Shown in pieces: positions 1-8,730 of a stretch of DNA of 64,000 bases. The DNA lies in the NCBI RefSeq assembly GCF_900130015.1, contig NZ_FQXS01000020.1, positions 40,475-104,474 of the forward strand. Direction: 5' to 3'. Under the pieces are notes generated by a model that worked only from the letters and a program-made list of their open reading frames with translations, had not been told where the DNA came from and did not search any database. How positions within the stretch are numbered: position 1 is the stretch's first letter; the number at the start of each line of letters is the position of its first letter. The stretch comes from Desulfofustis glycolicus DSM 9705. Its GTDB lineage: Bacteria; Desulfobacterota; Desulfobulbia; Desulfobulbales; Desulfocapsaceae. A program made the position numbers and the translations under genes.

Positions 1-3000
1 CGGCGCGGTTGTCTTGGGCCGCTCGATCCCGGCCGGAGCCAGAGAGGCATCTCCGTTTTCCAGTGCCGGTTCCACCGCGAACGGCTGGATATAGCTCTTA
101 CTTACCGGCTCGACGGCCGCTGCGACGGTCTGCACGATGCCGTTCATCGGTTGCGGAGGCGGCGCGGCAGTGGCCATGACCGGCTGGAGCATCAGCATGG
201 CGCTCAGGGCCTTGGGCACCAAGCGCTCGTCCAGACGCGGCACGAGACTGAGTACACTTTCGATGATGCGTTGCCCAATCGATTCGGCGGGCGGCTCGGT
301 CCCGAGTGGTTGCTTCCGCTCGGCCACCTGCGGAATCGGGGGCTGGACTCCCAGCATGGCGCGAGCGGAGGAGAGCAAACCATTGGCGATCCCGGCGCTT
401 CTATCCTTGATCGCCTGAATGCCCGCGCTCGCGCCGCTCGAAAGCCTCTGCCAGAGGGTTTGCCCCTCGGCACCGGCGTTGGTAAAGATTCGACCGACAG
501 CGCCGGGAACGGCCGACAGTGTGGCAACGATCCGGTCGCGGATATTGACGGCTCCCGTGGCCAGCGCGTCCCAGGCATTGACCTGGGGCGGTTTGAGCGC
601 CAGTACGGGCGTGTCGCCAAACAGGGATTGTTTGAGACCGCCGAAGATGGCACCGGCCTTGGCCGCGACGGTTTGAGCCCCGGAGGTCAACCCATCCCAG
701 AGTTTTCCAGCCATGCGGAAGGGAGCCGAGGCGGCGTCCATGAGATTGCCGCCCGCCGTCTTGATCTGCTGCCAGGCTCCCGCAGCGGCTGTGAGAATCC
801 CGCGAGCGGCGATGCCGAACACTTTCGCGGGCAGCGACTGGGTAAGGCTCATGCCGTCGGCGAGGGTCTTGAGCAGCGCGGAACCGGAGGCGGTCAGGCT
901 GGCGAGCGGTCCCTCACGGGCATCGGAGAACGGCAGCAGATTGCGCAGCTTGCCCAAAGCGTTCTTGAGCATGGTGAAGGGATAGGTCACCGCCGACCAG
1001 ATCCCTTCGCCAAGGGTGATCAGTAGCTTCTTGCCCGCCTCGAAAAAGGTGGTATCCCCGGCGAAGAAGGAGCGCACGGTGGCAAACAGATCCCGCAGGG
1101 TGCTGATGATCGGCAGATTCAGAATCGCTTGGCCGATCTGTCCGGCGGCGTCAGCCACCAGGCGTCCGATGGAGGTGAATATCCCGGAAATGAAATTCCA
1201 GACACCGACCACCACATCCCGCGCCCAGCGGAACGGGGTGGCAACAAAATCGTAGACCGCGCCGCCGATGGCCTTGAGACCGTCCAGCAGGGAAATGTCG
1301 CCGGTCAGCACCTGCCAGACCGCATAGACGATCTTTCCGGCGGCCACGAAGGCCTCGCCGATCATGCGCACGGGCAACAGGAACTTGTAGATAAACTTGG
1401 CCGCTCCGAACAGGGACCCGACGATGACCTTGCCGACCCAGACCACGCTGCGCACCACCACCGCCAGGGCTCGGACGATGAGCGACAGGTTCCAGGCCAC
1501 GATCTTCAGGGCGAACGCCAACCCCTGCAGAAGCACACCGGCGACGGTGCCGATAACCGTGCCGAAGGTGCGCCAGGACGAGCCGTCGGTGGCGCTGGCG
1601 GCCACGCCGAAGATCTCCACCACCGAAAAGACCGCGCTGGCCAGCGCCGCATAGGCGCTCATCAGGGTGCGGACGGTCGGTTCGAGGATGGCGCGGATGC
1701 GACCAAAGGCATGGGAAAAAGCGCCCCACAATCCGGCCATGGCCTCACGAACGCGGTAATAGGCTTTGAAGACGGTGACCACGAAGCCCAGCAGACCGGC
1801 GGATTGGAGCTTCTGGGCCAGTTCGGCCGACATCTGTCCGACACCGCCGCTGAGCGAGCCCACAAGCTCCCTGATCCCCCGGAAGACCAGCGAGACCTTG
1901 TTCCAGGCCCCGGTGATGACGTCCTGGATGCCGCCGAAGTTGGTTTCCCAGGCGCGTTTGAGCAAATACAACGAGAGGATCACGCCCGCGATGATGGCGG
2001 TAACTGGCAGAAAATAGGTCGCGACCGCCGAACCCACTCCGGCGAGCGCGGCGCTGATGGCCACGAATCCGGCCTTGATGGCGGGCAGCATGAGTCCCAC
2101 CATGCCTACGGCGGCTGTGACAGCTCCGGCCACGACCAGAATGGTGCCGAGGGCCATGGACAGCCCCAGGACCACCCGGGTCACGCCCGGCATTGATTTA
2201 GCCATGCGTTGCAGGAACAGAATGAAGCGGGAGATGCCGTTGATCACCGGCGTGACCACCGGTAGCAGAGTGCGTCCCAGGATTTCGCTGAGGTTGGCCA
2301 TCTGCTGGCGCAGGAGCAGAAATCTGGCTCCGATGTCCTGGTTCATGGCGTCGGCCATCTGTTCGGTGACCGCCGTGCCGGTCTTCATGGCCCGGCCCAC
2401 CGACTGGATATTGCCTTCGAGGCTCTCCATGCCCGCCGACATCTGTAGCAGGAACTTGACCGCCTCGTCGGAGCCGAAGGCCTTCTTCAGCTTCACCTGG
2501 GCGGCGGCGTTGGAGAGATCGGGGAACTGGCGCTTGATCTCCTGCAGGATGGGAACCACGCCCTTGAGACGGCCGCTGGTGTCGGTGAAGGACAGGCCAA
2601 GCTCGTCACCGGCCTCGGCCGCCTTCATGATGAACGCCTTGTACAGCGTGCCCGCCTCTGAGCCGGGCATGGTGGTCTGGAGCTGGCCGAGCACGGCGAG
2701 CTGCTCGTTCAGCGGAATATTGCTCGCGGCAGCCACCGCGCCGATGTTCTTGATGGCGTCGGCCATCTGGGTGCCGTTGGTCTTGAACGAGGCCACGGTC
2801 TGCGCCATGGCTCCGGAAAAGGCGGTCGCCCATTCCATGTCGTTCATGTCGGCCATGATGGGCTTGAAGATCCCGTAGGCCGTGGTGAAGGTGCCGACCA
2901 TCTCCTGGGTGGTGGCCTTGGTCGCCTTGGCCGTCATGGCGGCCATGGAGGTGAAGACGCCCACCGCCTCGTCGCTGAGGTTGGACAGGGCCGATTTCAC

Positions 3001-3357
3001 ATCGTAGGTGGCAGTGATGAACGCCGCCTTGTCAGCACCGGACCACTGGTTGGTGAAGGATTCTGCGGCGTCCTCGATGGCCCGGAGGTCCTGCACGCCG
3101 AGGGACGCCAGCTCGCCCAGAGCCTTCTGGGTCGCGGCGGTGGAGGCGACCAGGGCGGCGGGCACTGCCATCAGGGCCAGTCCCGCCCCGAGCATCATGG
3201 TCCCTTGCTGGATGCGGTCCAGGTTGCGGGTCATCCGCTCGCTGGCATCCGCCACGGTGGAATCGAGGTCCATCATGGAGCCACGGATGCGCTGCGCGTT
3301 CTGCGAGAACGCATCCTTCATCGATACCACTATGCCCAGTCCGAGATCGCCGTTCAT
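1..3357 (-). CDS. phage tail tape measure protein (C-terminus cut by window edge)
   Basis: Open frame of at least 1,119 codons with no stop before the window edge. It starts at ATG 3357, directly abutting the TAG of the upstream frame. The first 350 residues are the conserved TP901-like tape-measure core: an Ala/Met-rich region after an N-terminal helix (NAQRIRGSMMDLDSTVADAS), followed by KSALSNLSDEAVGVFTSMAA. After residue about 390 there are several long hydrophobic Ala/Gly/Val stretches, which are typical of tape measures. The protein sets tail length and is threaded through the tube. Position after sheath, tube and the E/E' genes is that of gpT in P2. High GC and minus-strand codon bias match its neighbours. 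Confidence 0.93.
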   Translation of the reverse strand, partial: MNGDLGLGIVVSMKDAFSQNAQRIRGSMMDLDSTVADASERMTRNLDRIQQGTMMLGAGLALMAVPAALVASTAATQKALGELASLGVQDLRAIEDAAESFTNQWSGADKAAFITATYDVKSALSNLSDEAVGVFTSMAAMTAKATKATTQEMVGTFTTAYGIFKPIMADMNDMEWATAFSGAMAQTVASFKTNGTQMADAIKNIGAVAAASNIPLNEQLAVLGQLQTTMPGSEAGTLYKAFIMKAAEAGDELGLSFTDTSGRLKGVVPILQEIKRQFPDLSNAAAQVKLKKAFGSDEAVKFLLQMSAGMESLEGNIQSVGRAMKTGTAVTEQMADAMNQDIGARFLLLRQQMANLSEILGRTLLPVVTPVINGISRFILFLQRMAKSMPGVTRVVLGLSMALGTILVVAGAVTAAVGMVGLMLPAIKAGFVAISAALAGVGSAVATYFLPVTAIIAGVILSLYLLKRAWETNFGGIQDVITGAWNKVSLVFRGIRELVGSLSGGVGQMSAELAQKLQSAGLLGFVVTVFKAYYRVREAMAGLWGAFSHAFGRIRAILEPTVRTLMSAYAALASAVFSVVEIFGVAASATDGSSWRTFGTVIGTVAGVLLQGLAFALKIVAWNLSLIVRALAVVVRSVVWVGKVIVGSLFGAAKFIYKFLLPVRMIGEAFVAAGKIVYAVWQVLTGDISLLDGLKAIGGAVYDFVATPFRWARDVVVGVWNFISGIFTSIGRLVADAAGQIGQAILNLPIISTLRDLFATVRSFFAGDTTFFEAGKKLLITLGEGIWSAVTYPFTMLKNALGKLRNLLPFSDAREGPLASLTASGSALLKTLADGMSLTQSLPAKVFGIAARGILTAAAGAWQQIKTAGGNLMDAASAPFRMAGKLWDGLTSGAQTVAAKAGAIFGGLKQSLFGDTPVLALKPPQVNAWDALATGAVNIRDRIVATLSAVPGAVGRIFTNAGAEGQTLWQRLSSGASAGIQAIKDRSAGIANGLLSSARAMLGVQPPIPQVAERKQPLGTEPPAESIGQRIIESVLSLVPRLDERLVPKALSAMLMLQPVMATAAPPPQPMNGIVQTVAAAVEPVSKSYIQPFAVEPALENGDASLAPAGIERPKTTAP

Positions 3358-3579
3358 CTATCGCCGTTCCGTTTGCTCACGTTCAAAATCAAGCTGCCGC
3401 TCGAGGGCCTCGACGAACTGACGCCGGACCCTGAGCGGCAGCGAGCGGGTTTCCGACCAGCCCCAGTGCAGTCCGCCGTAAGCGAGAAAGAATGCGTCGC
3501 TTACAAGCGAACTCCGGGGAACAAAAAAGCCGGTTCGGCCTCCAGGCGGGTACGGATCTTGGTGCCGCAGCCATCGCAT
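3358..3579 (-). CDS. E'-like tail assembly chaperone extension (reached by -1 frameshift)
   Basis: This frame overlaps the last 79 bases of the upstream gene and stops immediately before the tape-measure ATG. The only ATG in it (3579) lies deep inside the upstream gene with no convincing Shine-Dalgarno site. The segment unique to this frame (about 48 residues, ending FVEALERQLDFEREQTERR) has no start codon of its own. The simplest reading is that it is translated by a -1 slip at 3522-3528, giving a product of about 273 residues (219 from frame 0 plus 54). Its HWGWSETRSLPLRVRRQF core resembles short DUF6760-like proteins of contractile tail clusters. Independent initiation at 3579 is the alternative. 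Confidence 0.7.
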   Translation of the reverse strand: MRWLRHQDPYPPGGRTGFFVPRSSLVSDAFFLAYGGLHWGWSETRSLPLRVRRQFVEALERQLDFEREQTERR

Positions 3580-4178
3580 TCGGTCTCGACCGAGGTGTCG
3601 ATTCCCGCGTCGACCCGCGACATCTCCTGCCGCAGCGCGTTGCGGTCGCGCATCGACATTTCCGCCAGGCTCTTCTTGGAGGGAGCCTTGCCGTCGATGT
3701 CGAGGACGCGGATGAGCATGGCCGAGGTGATGTTGGGCTCACGCAGGCTGGCCAGGCGCTTTTCCTTGTGGCCGTCGAGATATCCGAAGCGCACGGTTTT
3801 CTTCGAGCCGGGCAGCTTGAAGGCGAACTCCCGCTCCTCGCCGTAGGGGGTGACCTTGAGATCCTCGAGATTGATGGTCACAAAGTTGGTCATGCGGCAG
3901 GAGCTGTTCGGGCAGCTCAGCTCCAGCTCCACCTCGTCGCCGAGGGAAATCTGGCGCAGGCGGACCAGGGCGAACAGCCGGTCACCCGAGAGCAGGTTCA
4001 TCACCTCGGCGAGATCGGGATCGGTCTTCTCGCCCAGCCGGACGAAACAGTTGCGGAGCACCTGGTTGATCGCCTCTCCGGAACGGATCAGGCGCTGGTT
4101 GGTGAGCAGTTCTTCCTCGGCCCCGGTCATTTCCCGAAGCTCGAGTTCAGTGCCGCTTGGCAGTTCAAAGCTGTACAT
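3501..4178 (-). CDS. tail assembly protein, T4 bat/gp26-like (E-like)
   Basis: 225 residues beginning MYSFELPSGTELELREMTGAEEE, between tube and tape-measure genes. It contains two Cys pairs: CPNSSCRM near the middle and CDGCG near the end. These would suit a metal-binding fold and resemble T4-bat-like proteins of contractile tails. By position it is the tail assembly chaperone that binds the tape measure. It ends TTTTTGTTCCCCGGA...TAA, where the slippery heptamer lies eight codons before the stop. The stop-free overlap with the next frame supports a frameshifted long form. Family assignment is from general resemblance and position. Confidence 0.75.
   Translation of the reverse strand: MYSFELPSGTELELREMTGAEEELLTNQRLIRSGEAINQVLRNCFVRLGEKTDPDLAEVMNLLSGDRLFALVRLRQISLGDEVELELSCPNSSCRMTNFVTINLEDLKVTPYGEEREFAFKLPGSKKTVRFGYLDGHKEKRLASLREPNITSAMLIRVLDIDGKAPSKKSLAEMSMRDRNALRQEMSRVDAGIDTSVETECDGCGTKIRTRLEAEPAFLFPGVRL
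3522..3528 (-). other. slippery heptamer T TTT TTG for programmed -1 frameshift
   Basis: Read on the minus strand the heptamer is T TTT TTG, with codons GCT TTT TTG in the upstream frame. A one-base backward slip keeps both tRNAs paired (TTT to TTT, TTG to TTT) and enters the frame that runs to 3358. From memory, the same heptamer is used in the P2 E/E' tail genes, and the gene order here (sheath, tube, E, E', tape measure) is the same. Confidence 0.72.
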
Positions 4179-4193
4179 GGTCGATCCTCCGGT

Positions 4194-4655
4194 TTAGGTC
4201 CAGTATTGGAAGCAGATGGTGAGCTTCTCGATGGTGTTCTCGGTGTTGCCGCCTTCGAGCTCGTCGTATTCGAGCGCCTTCACCCAGGCACCGTGCAGGG
4301 TCCAGCGGCGGGTCTCGTTGCCGGTGCGGTCGTAGCGGACAACGTCGATGTCGCGCATGTAGTCGGCCGGAAGACCGCCGGTGACGGCGTTCACGTCCAC
4401 CTGTTTCTTGATCCATTCGCGGGCCGCCTCGTCGGAGCCGTCCTGCAGGTTGCCTTTCTCGAGGGTGATGTCCTCGAACTTGACCCGCCCTGCCACCTTT
4501 TGGTCGAACATCGAACCGGCCGGGGCAAAGGCCACTTCCTCGAATTCTGTTTTTGGCTCCTGTCCCTTGTGGAACAGGGCCACGTCGAAGCCATTTACCT
4601 CGATGGCGAATTGCCAGTTCTGGTAAAGGCTCTTGGGCATGTTTCCGCTTCTCAT
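4194..4655 (-). CDS. phage tail tube protein (gp19-like)
   Basis: 153 residues. The body (KSLYQNWQFAIEVNGFDVALFHKG, later RWTLHGAWVKALEYDELEG and ENTIEKLTICFQYW) is the conserved layout of contractile-tail tube proteins of the T4 gp19-like family. It directly follows the sheath gene, the usual sheath-tube pair. ATG 4655 is preceded by GGGAG at nine bases. A second ATG five codons later (MPKSLYQ) has a weaker site but matches the usual family start better. Six-subunit rings would form the inner tube through which DNA passes. Confidence 0.9.
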   Translation of the reverse strand: MRSGNMPKSLYQNWQFAIEVNGFDVALFHKGQEPKTEFEEVAFAPAGSMFDQKVAGRVKFEDITLEKGNLQDGSDEAAREWIKKQVDVNAVTGGLPADYMRDIDVVRYDRTGNETRRWTLHGAWVKALEYDELEGGNTENTIEKLTICFQYWT

Positions 4656-4670
4656 AGCCGTGTTCTCCCG

Positions 4671-6200
4671 TTAGATGATTTCTTTGAAGTCCGCGCCGGT
4701 GCTGGTCAGGATGAAGTTCAGCTCGATGAACTCCGCCGTCTTGGTCGGCTTGACGAACACGCGGGCCACCATTTCGTTGCGGTCGATGACCGCCGGGGTA
4801 TTGGTCTCCTCGTCGCACTGGAATGCGAAGTCGTAGAGGCCACCCTTGTCCTTGATGTCCTGCAGGAAGGGGTTGATCAGGCGGCCGAGGGCACGCCAGG
4901 TCTGGGGATGGTTCGGCTCGAACACCACGAAGCGGGAGGATTCCGAGATGGCTTCCTCCATGAACATCATCAGACGGCGCACGTTGATGCGGTCCACGGC
5001 CGAGGGCTGGCTTTGCAGCGTCTTCTGGCCCCAGATGTTGATGCCGGTGTCGGGGAACACGGCGATGACGTTGACCCCTTCCGGATAGAGCACATCGCGC
5101 TCGCCACGGCTGGTCTTGTAGGCCAGGGAGAGCGTGTTGAAGATGCGGCCACGGTCGATACCGGCGGGCGCGTTCCAGACGTTGGTCTTCTGGTCGCTGC
5201 GGGCGATGCATCCCGCCACCGCGCCGCAGGGCGGCACCAGCTTCTTGCGCGAGTTGACCGGATCGCTGATCTCCAGCCAGGGGTAGTAGAGCGCCGCGTA
5301 GGAGGAGTTGAAGGCCGCGTGGCTGTACATCCCTTGTCCCTTGCGGAAGTCGACCGCTTCGAGCGGCTCCAGGTGCATGGGCGTGTCGGCGATGAACAGC
5401 AGATCCTTGCGCCCCTCGGCATAGGCGATTCCGGCGTTGATCACCGGCACTGTGGTGACGCCGGGGACCATCAGCAGGTTCAGGGCGTCGATCTCGTCAA
5501 AGCCATAGAGGCCGGTATGCTGCGAGGGATCGCCGATGAAGTCCGCATCGGCCAGATCGGTCAGACCATTGTCGCCGCCGCTGAGCGTGAACACGCCCAA
5601 TGCCGGACGGTCGCTGGGCGTTCCCATTGCTGCGGCCAGATCCTGGACCAGGATGAAATCCGAGCGGTCGTTGATCGCCAGCTCCACATGGTTCGGCAGC
5701 GTCTCGTCCATGCTCAGATCCTTGAACACCTCGACCACATCGCCTTTGTGCCGGACCACCAGGTTGAAATGGTTGGCCGGATCGAGAGAACCGTCCTCGA
5801 TGGAGATGGAGAGTCGGTCGCCCCAGACGCCTTCGTTCACGGCCTCGATCCGCAGGGCGTCGGCGGGCGTCGCCTCCCGGTTCTGCAGCACGATGGAAGA
5901 TTTGAGCGCCGTCAGGGTGTCCCGGTCGGTGGAGTCGGTGAGATGGGCGATGCGGGTGACGTAGAGGACCGACCCGCCGTTGTCGAAAAACGCCCGTGCG
6001 GCGTAGGCCAGATAGCTTTCGTTGATATAGGAGCCGAAACGGTTGATAAACTGTTCCCAGCTCGTCACCAGCACAGGCTTGTTGATCGGGCCTTTCTCGG
6101 CCACTCCGACCATGGCAGCCGACGAGGTCGAGATCTGCTTCACATAGAAACTGAAGTCCGTTTCCCGGGTGTAAATCCCGGGCGATAGATAGGTCGGCAT
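4671..6200 (-). CDS. phage tail sheath protein
   Basis: 509 residues starting MPTYLSPGIYTRETDFSFYVKQISTSSAAMVGVAEKGP, the classic sheath opening (PGVY/IYxxE followed by the GxAxKGP segment). The C-terminus (RLINPFLQDIKDKGGLYDFAFQCDE, then VFVKPTKTAEFIELNFILTSTGADFKEII) is the conserved sheath C-terminal domain that locks neighbouring subunits. Its presence defines a contractile (myovirus-type) tail. Length is in the normal family range and the gene is intact. Confidence 0.96.
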   Translation of the reverse strand: MPTYLSPGIYTRETDFSFYVKQISTSSAAMVGVAEKGPINKPVLVTSWEQFINRFGSYINESYLAYAARAFFDNGGSVLYVTRIAHLTDSTDRDTLTALKSSIVLQNREATPADALRIEAVNEGVWGDRLSISIEDGSLDPANHFNLVVRHKGDVVEVFKDLSMDETLPNHVELAINDRSDFILVQDLAAAMGTPSDRPALGVFTLSGGDNGLTDLADADFIGDPSQHTGLYGFDEIDALNLLMVPGVTTVPVINAGIAYAEGRKDLLFIADTPMHLEPLEAVDFRKGQGMYSHAAFNSSYAALYYPWLEISDPVNSRKKLVPPCGAVAGCIARSDQKTNVWNAPAGIDRGRIFNTLSLAYKTSRGERDVLYPEGVNVIAVFPDTGINIWGQKTLQSQPSAVDRINVRRLMMFMEEAISESSRFVVFEPNHPQTWRALGRLINPFLQDIKDKGGLYDFAFQCDEETNTPAVIDRNEMVARVFVKPTKTAEFIELNFILTSTGADFKEII

Positions 6201-6202
6201 GG

Positions 6203-6460
6203 TTATTTCCTCCGCTTGCTGGTGGTCTTGGCCTCATCGGCTGCGGCGTCATCGGTTGCCGTGGGCTTTTCCGGTTCCGGTTCCGCGCCGCCGGTCAGGT
6301 CGGTGATGCGCACCAGGCCGCGTTTTCCGGCGGTCTTGATCTCGGCGGAGAGGTCCTTGCGGGCGATGCTCTTGCGTTCTCGCGGCCCGAGGTGAAGGGT
6401 TCCCTGGCCGGAGAGGTTGAACGTCAGGGGTTGGAACTGCAGGTTTCTGATCTCGATCAC
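6203..6460 (-). CDS. small phage protein upstream of sheath
   Basis: 85 residues, ending two bases before the sheath ATG, so translationally coupled. The N-terminal half (MIEIRNLQFQPLTFNLSGQGTLHLGPRERKSI) looks like a small beta-rich domain. The C-terminal half is a low-complexity charged tail (EPEPEKPTATDDAAADEAKTTSKRRK). ATG 6460 has an AGGAG site a few bases upstream. Small proteins of this layout are common just before sheath genes, but I recognise no named family. Confidence 0.7.
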   Translation of the reverse strand: MIEIRNLQFQPLTFNLSGQGTLHLGPRERKSIARKDLSAEIKTAGKRGLVRITDLTGGAEPEPEKPTATDDAAADEAKTTSKRRK

Positions 6461-6472
6461 GGTTGTTCTCCT

Positions 6473-7021
6473 TTACGGTTGAATGGTTCGTTGCTCTGTC
6501 ACGTCGCCGTGAAACTGGAAGGTCCGGTCCCGGATCAGCCGACCGTCGCGCAGGTCGCCGTCGTACACCGGGCAGGATTCGATGCGGATGCGTCCGGAGC
6601 TTTGCCGGAGGTTGGAGAGGTTCACCCGGGCCAGGCCGCCCAGAGGAACCAGTTCAGTGAGGTTCAGGCTGCCCTGGTCGACGATGGCGATCTCCGGGTG
6701 AAGCTGGAGGAACCGCGACACCGATTCGTGAAAACCGAGCAGTTCGGCCTCCCGATCCACGGTTACCACCAGATCGAAATCGAGGTGATAGAGCCGGGGA
6801 AACCGGCACTCCTCGAAACTCAGCTCCGCGACATTCTTCTCGAACAGGCGGCTCTGGCTGCGACGGAAACGGTCTTCCGTCAGCTTCGGCCCCTGGAGGA
6901 TGACGCTGGGGGTGCGCTGGACCTCGAACAGGTCATCCGGGAACACCAGCACGGTGTCCGAGTGGATGGCCTGCTTGGCCAGGCGGATCAGGGTTTCTGT
7001 GACGGTCTGTATCGTGCTCAA
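6473..7021 (-). CDS. tail completion/terminator-like protein
   Basis: 182 residues, TTG start at 7021 preceded by a strong GGAGG with six-base spacing. This is the first gene after a copy of the 34-bp bipartite element (7045-7078). Sequence MSTIQTVTETLIRLAKQAIHSDTVLVFPDD and later RLYHLDFDLVVTVDREAELLGFHESVSRFL fits the mixed alpha/beta pattern of tail-terminator or neck proteins. Its place between the gp10-like protein and sheath is where P2-like phages encode tail completion proteins. Function is inferred from position. Confidence 0.65.
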   Translation of the reverse strand: MSTIQTVTETLIRLAKQAIHSDTVLVFPDDLFEVQRTPSVILQGPKLTEDRFRRSQSRLFEKNVAELSFEECRFPRLYHLDFDLVVTVDREAELLGFHESVSRFLQLHPEIAIVDQGSLNLTELVPLGGLARVNLSNLRQSSGRIRIESCPVYDGDLRDGRLIRDRTFQFHGDVTEQRTIQP

Positions 7022-7044
7022 AGGACGCCTCCGTTTTCTGCCTG

Positions 7045-7078
7045 GTTACTTACCGGAAGCGCTGGCGATGTGTCGGAG
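7045..7078 (-). promoter_or_regulatory. 34-bp bipartite element, copy A
   Basis: Minus strand CTCCGAC, then 14 bases, then TCCGGTAAGTAAC; a perfect match to both boxes. It begins three bases after the stop of the gp10-like gene and ends 23 bases before the TTG of the next gene. If it is a promoter, the leader would be very short. Confidence 0.75.
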
Positions 7079-7080
7079 GC

Positions 7081-7566
7081 TCAAAGCGCGGAGCGGATCG
7101 CCTCGCGATAGTTCTGGAGGATCTGCTCGCGGTACTTATCCATCACCGGATGCAGAAAGGGTCTGGCGGGGATGATGATGGTCGCGCCGTTCGGATGTTT
7201 GATGGTGGCCCCGTACTCCATGACGGCACCGATGTTCACCATGTCTTCCCCGTCCTTGTTGACGGTGCCGCGCAGCAGGCCGACGAACGCCTTGTCGGCC
7301 ATGATCTTCTGGGTGATGGCGTTGACGAGAAAGCCGGTGTCGATGAGCGCCTTGCTTGAGCCTTTGCGCAGGGTGGTGCTCTCGGCGAGTTTCACGAAGG
7401 CCTGTCCGCCCGGGGCCTGGGAGCGAATCCCCCGCTGGATCTCGCGCACCAGAAAAAGGGCGTTGCGGATCGTGGCCTGACGCAGGGCCGTGGCCAGGCG
7501 TGGCCCCATGCCGGTGGTCAGCTTGGCGCGGGCCTTGTCCCAGTCACCGGTCCGCCTAACGCCCAT
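7081..7566 (-). CDS. phage virion morphogenesis / HK97 gp10-like protein
   Basis: 161 residues. The C-terminal half, GAVMEYGATIKHPNGATIIIPARPFLHPVMDKY, has the signature of gp10-like/virion morphogenesis proteins (a GxxHxxG-like segment followed by IPARPFL). These act at the head-tail connection or in tail completion. Overlaps the upstream gene by 11 bases, indicating coupled translation. Ends directly before element copy A. Confidence 0.85.
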   Translation of the reverse strand: MGVRRTGDWDKARAKLTTGMGPRLATALRQATIRNALFLVREIQRGIRSQAPGGQAFVKLAESTTLRKGSSKALIDTGFLVNAITQKIMADKAFVGLLRGTVNKDGEDMVNIGAVMEYGATIKHPNGATIIIPARPFLHPVMDKYREQILQNYREAIRSAL

Positions 7567-7915
7567 TGAGCTTCACCAGTTGCAGGTTCTTATGAGTGAC
7601 GGTGCCGAAGAAGTGTTCTTCTTCCACACTCTGTATGCGATAGGTTTCCCTGTCTGCGGCCAGGCGGTCTTCACCCCGGACATCGGCATCCGGAAGGACA
7701 CAGGCGAGCGCGTCGATCTTGCCGCTCAGCTCCTCCGGCGGGGTTTCGTTCAGTTCGAGGGGGATGACGGAGATTTCCGTGTATTCGGCATCGTCGGTGC
7801 CGTAGAGCCGCTCGCCGGGAACCACGCGCAAGATGCGTGCGGTCTGGCCCGAGGAGAGGATCAGCCGGGCGACATCGGCCACGGCTTCGGCGCGTTCCCG
7901 GTCATTCAACAACAT
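7556..7915 (-). CDS. head-tail joining protein (putative)
   Basis: 119 residues, ATG 7915, overlapping both neighbours by 11-14 bases. It contains ARILRVVPGERLYGTDDAEYTEISVIPLELNETPPEEL and RETYRIQSVEEEHFFGTVTHKNLQLVKL, a beta-rich pattern like neck or connector proteins. It sits in the block of four small genes between major capsid and tail genes that normally encodes connector, stopper and terminator proteins. No family is named with certainty. Confidence 0.65.
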   Translation of the reverse strand: MLLNDRERAEAVADVARLILSSGQTARILRVVPGERLYGTDDAEYTEISVIPLELNETPPEELSGKIDALACVLPDADVRGEDRLAADRETYRIQSVEEEHFFGTVTHKNLQLVKLNGR

Positions 7916-8366
7916 CGAGATCGATCCCTTGTTCGTAGATGACCGGAGTGAGGCCGCTCGGGGTCAGGATGTAGGCTTCCTGGTCGAGCTGGGTGGCCGG
8001 ACGCAGCTCGGTGAGCCGCTGGCGGTAGTCGGCGAGCAGATCGGCCTCGAGCTTGGCCCAGTGGCCGGGCTGGCCGGTTTTATCCACCCGCTTGTCGCCA
8101 CTGGAAAAGGAGAAGGCGTTGGCGGTGGCCGAACGCATGACCTGGCAGGCGTGGATCTGCGCCATGATCACCAGGAGCTCGCGGACCTCGCCGGTGGGAT
8201 CGGGGGTGATCTCTCCGGCCGTGACCGTCTGCGATTGGTCGAGGTCACGGCCGACCCGGAAAACGGCTTTCCGGACGCATCTCTCCAGAGTCTGGTCCTC
8301 GAAGAGAGATGCGCCCGGATCGGACAGGTCGAGCCGCAGGTCGGCGATCAGGTCACTCAGCAGCAC
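7902..8366 (-). CDS. head-tail connector protein (putative adaptor)
   Basis: 154 residues with a GTG start at 8366 and GGAGGG eight bases upstream, inside the end of the previous gene. The helical N-terminus (LLSDLIADLRLDLSDPGASLFEDQTLERCVRKAVFRVGRDL) and second helical part (GHWAKLEADLLADYRQRLTELRP) match the mainly helical connector/adaptor fold that docks under the portal. The call rests on helix content and gene order. Confidence 0.65.
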   Translation of the reverse strand: MLLSDLIADLRLDLSDPGASLFEDQTLERCVRKAVFRVGRDLDQSQTVTAGEITPDPTGEVRELLVIMAQIHACQVMRSATANAFSFSSGDKRVDKTGQPGHWAKLEADLLADYRQRLTELRPATQLDQEAYILTPSGLTPVIYEQGIDLDVVE

Positions 8367-8712
8367 CTTGCAGGCCCTCCAGACGGCTCTTGAGCGCGTC
8401 GATCACCGTGCGGCGTTTCTCTGTGTCCATGTAGCCTTTGAGGGTCTCAGGATTGGCCTCCTCGTTGACCCTGGAGATGGCGTCGGTGGCGGAGAGCTTG
8501 CTCAGGTCCACCGGTTCCGCGTCCTGGTCGGGCTCTGGAGGGGCGAGCGGTTCCTGCTTCGGTTTGTCGGCCATGGCCAGGCGGCCGTTCTTGAGCGCCG
8601 CCTGGATCTGCTTGGTGAGGCGTTCCACCTCGACCACCTGGCCGGGCTTGAGTTTCAGCCCGGCGTCGGGGATCACCAGAACGCCGGGACGGATGTTCTT
8701 GATTCGATTCAT
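8353..8712 (-). CDS. small head protein (putative)
   Basis: 119 residues. It has a short beta segment (RIKNIRPGVLVIPDAGLKLKPGQVVEVERLT), a Pro/Glu-rich linker and a helical C-terminus ending LKSRLEGLQGAAE. It follows the major capsid gene and overlaps the next gene by 14 bases. ATG 8712 is preceded by GGGAGG at nine bases. Comparable proteins follow capsid genes in many P2/Mu-like clusters, but the role is unclear. Confidence 0.6.
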   Translation of the reverse strand: MNRIKNIRPGVLVIPDAGLKLKPGQVVEVERLTKQIQAALKNGRLAMADKPKQEPLAPPEPDQDAEPVDLSKLSATDAISRVNEEANPETLKGYMDTEKRRTVIDALKSRLEGLQGAAE

Positions 8713-8730
8713 CTCACGTCACCTCCCGGA

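Noticed and set aside
3492-6188. 898-codon open frame on the plus strand
   Set aside because: It lies antisense to sheath, tube and E-like genes. Its composition (His/Glu/Gly/Arg rich, no domain) is that of a shadow frame in GC-rich DNA.
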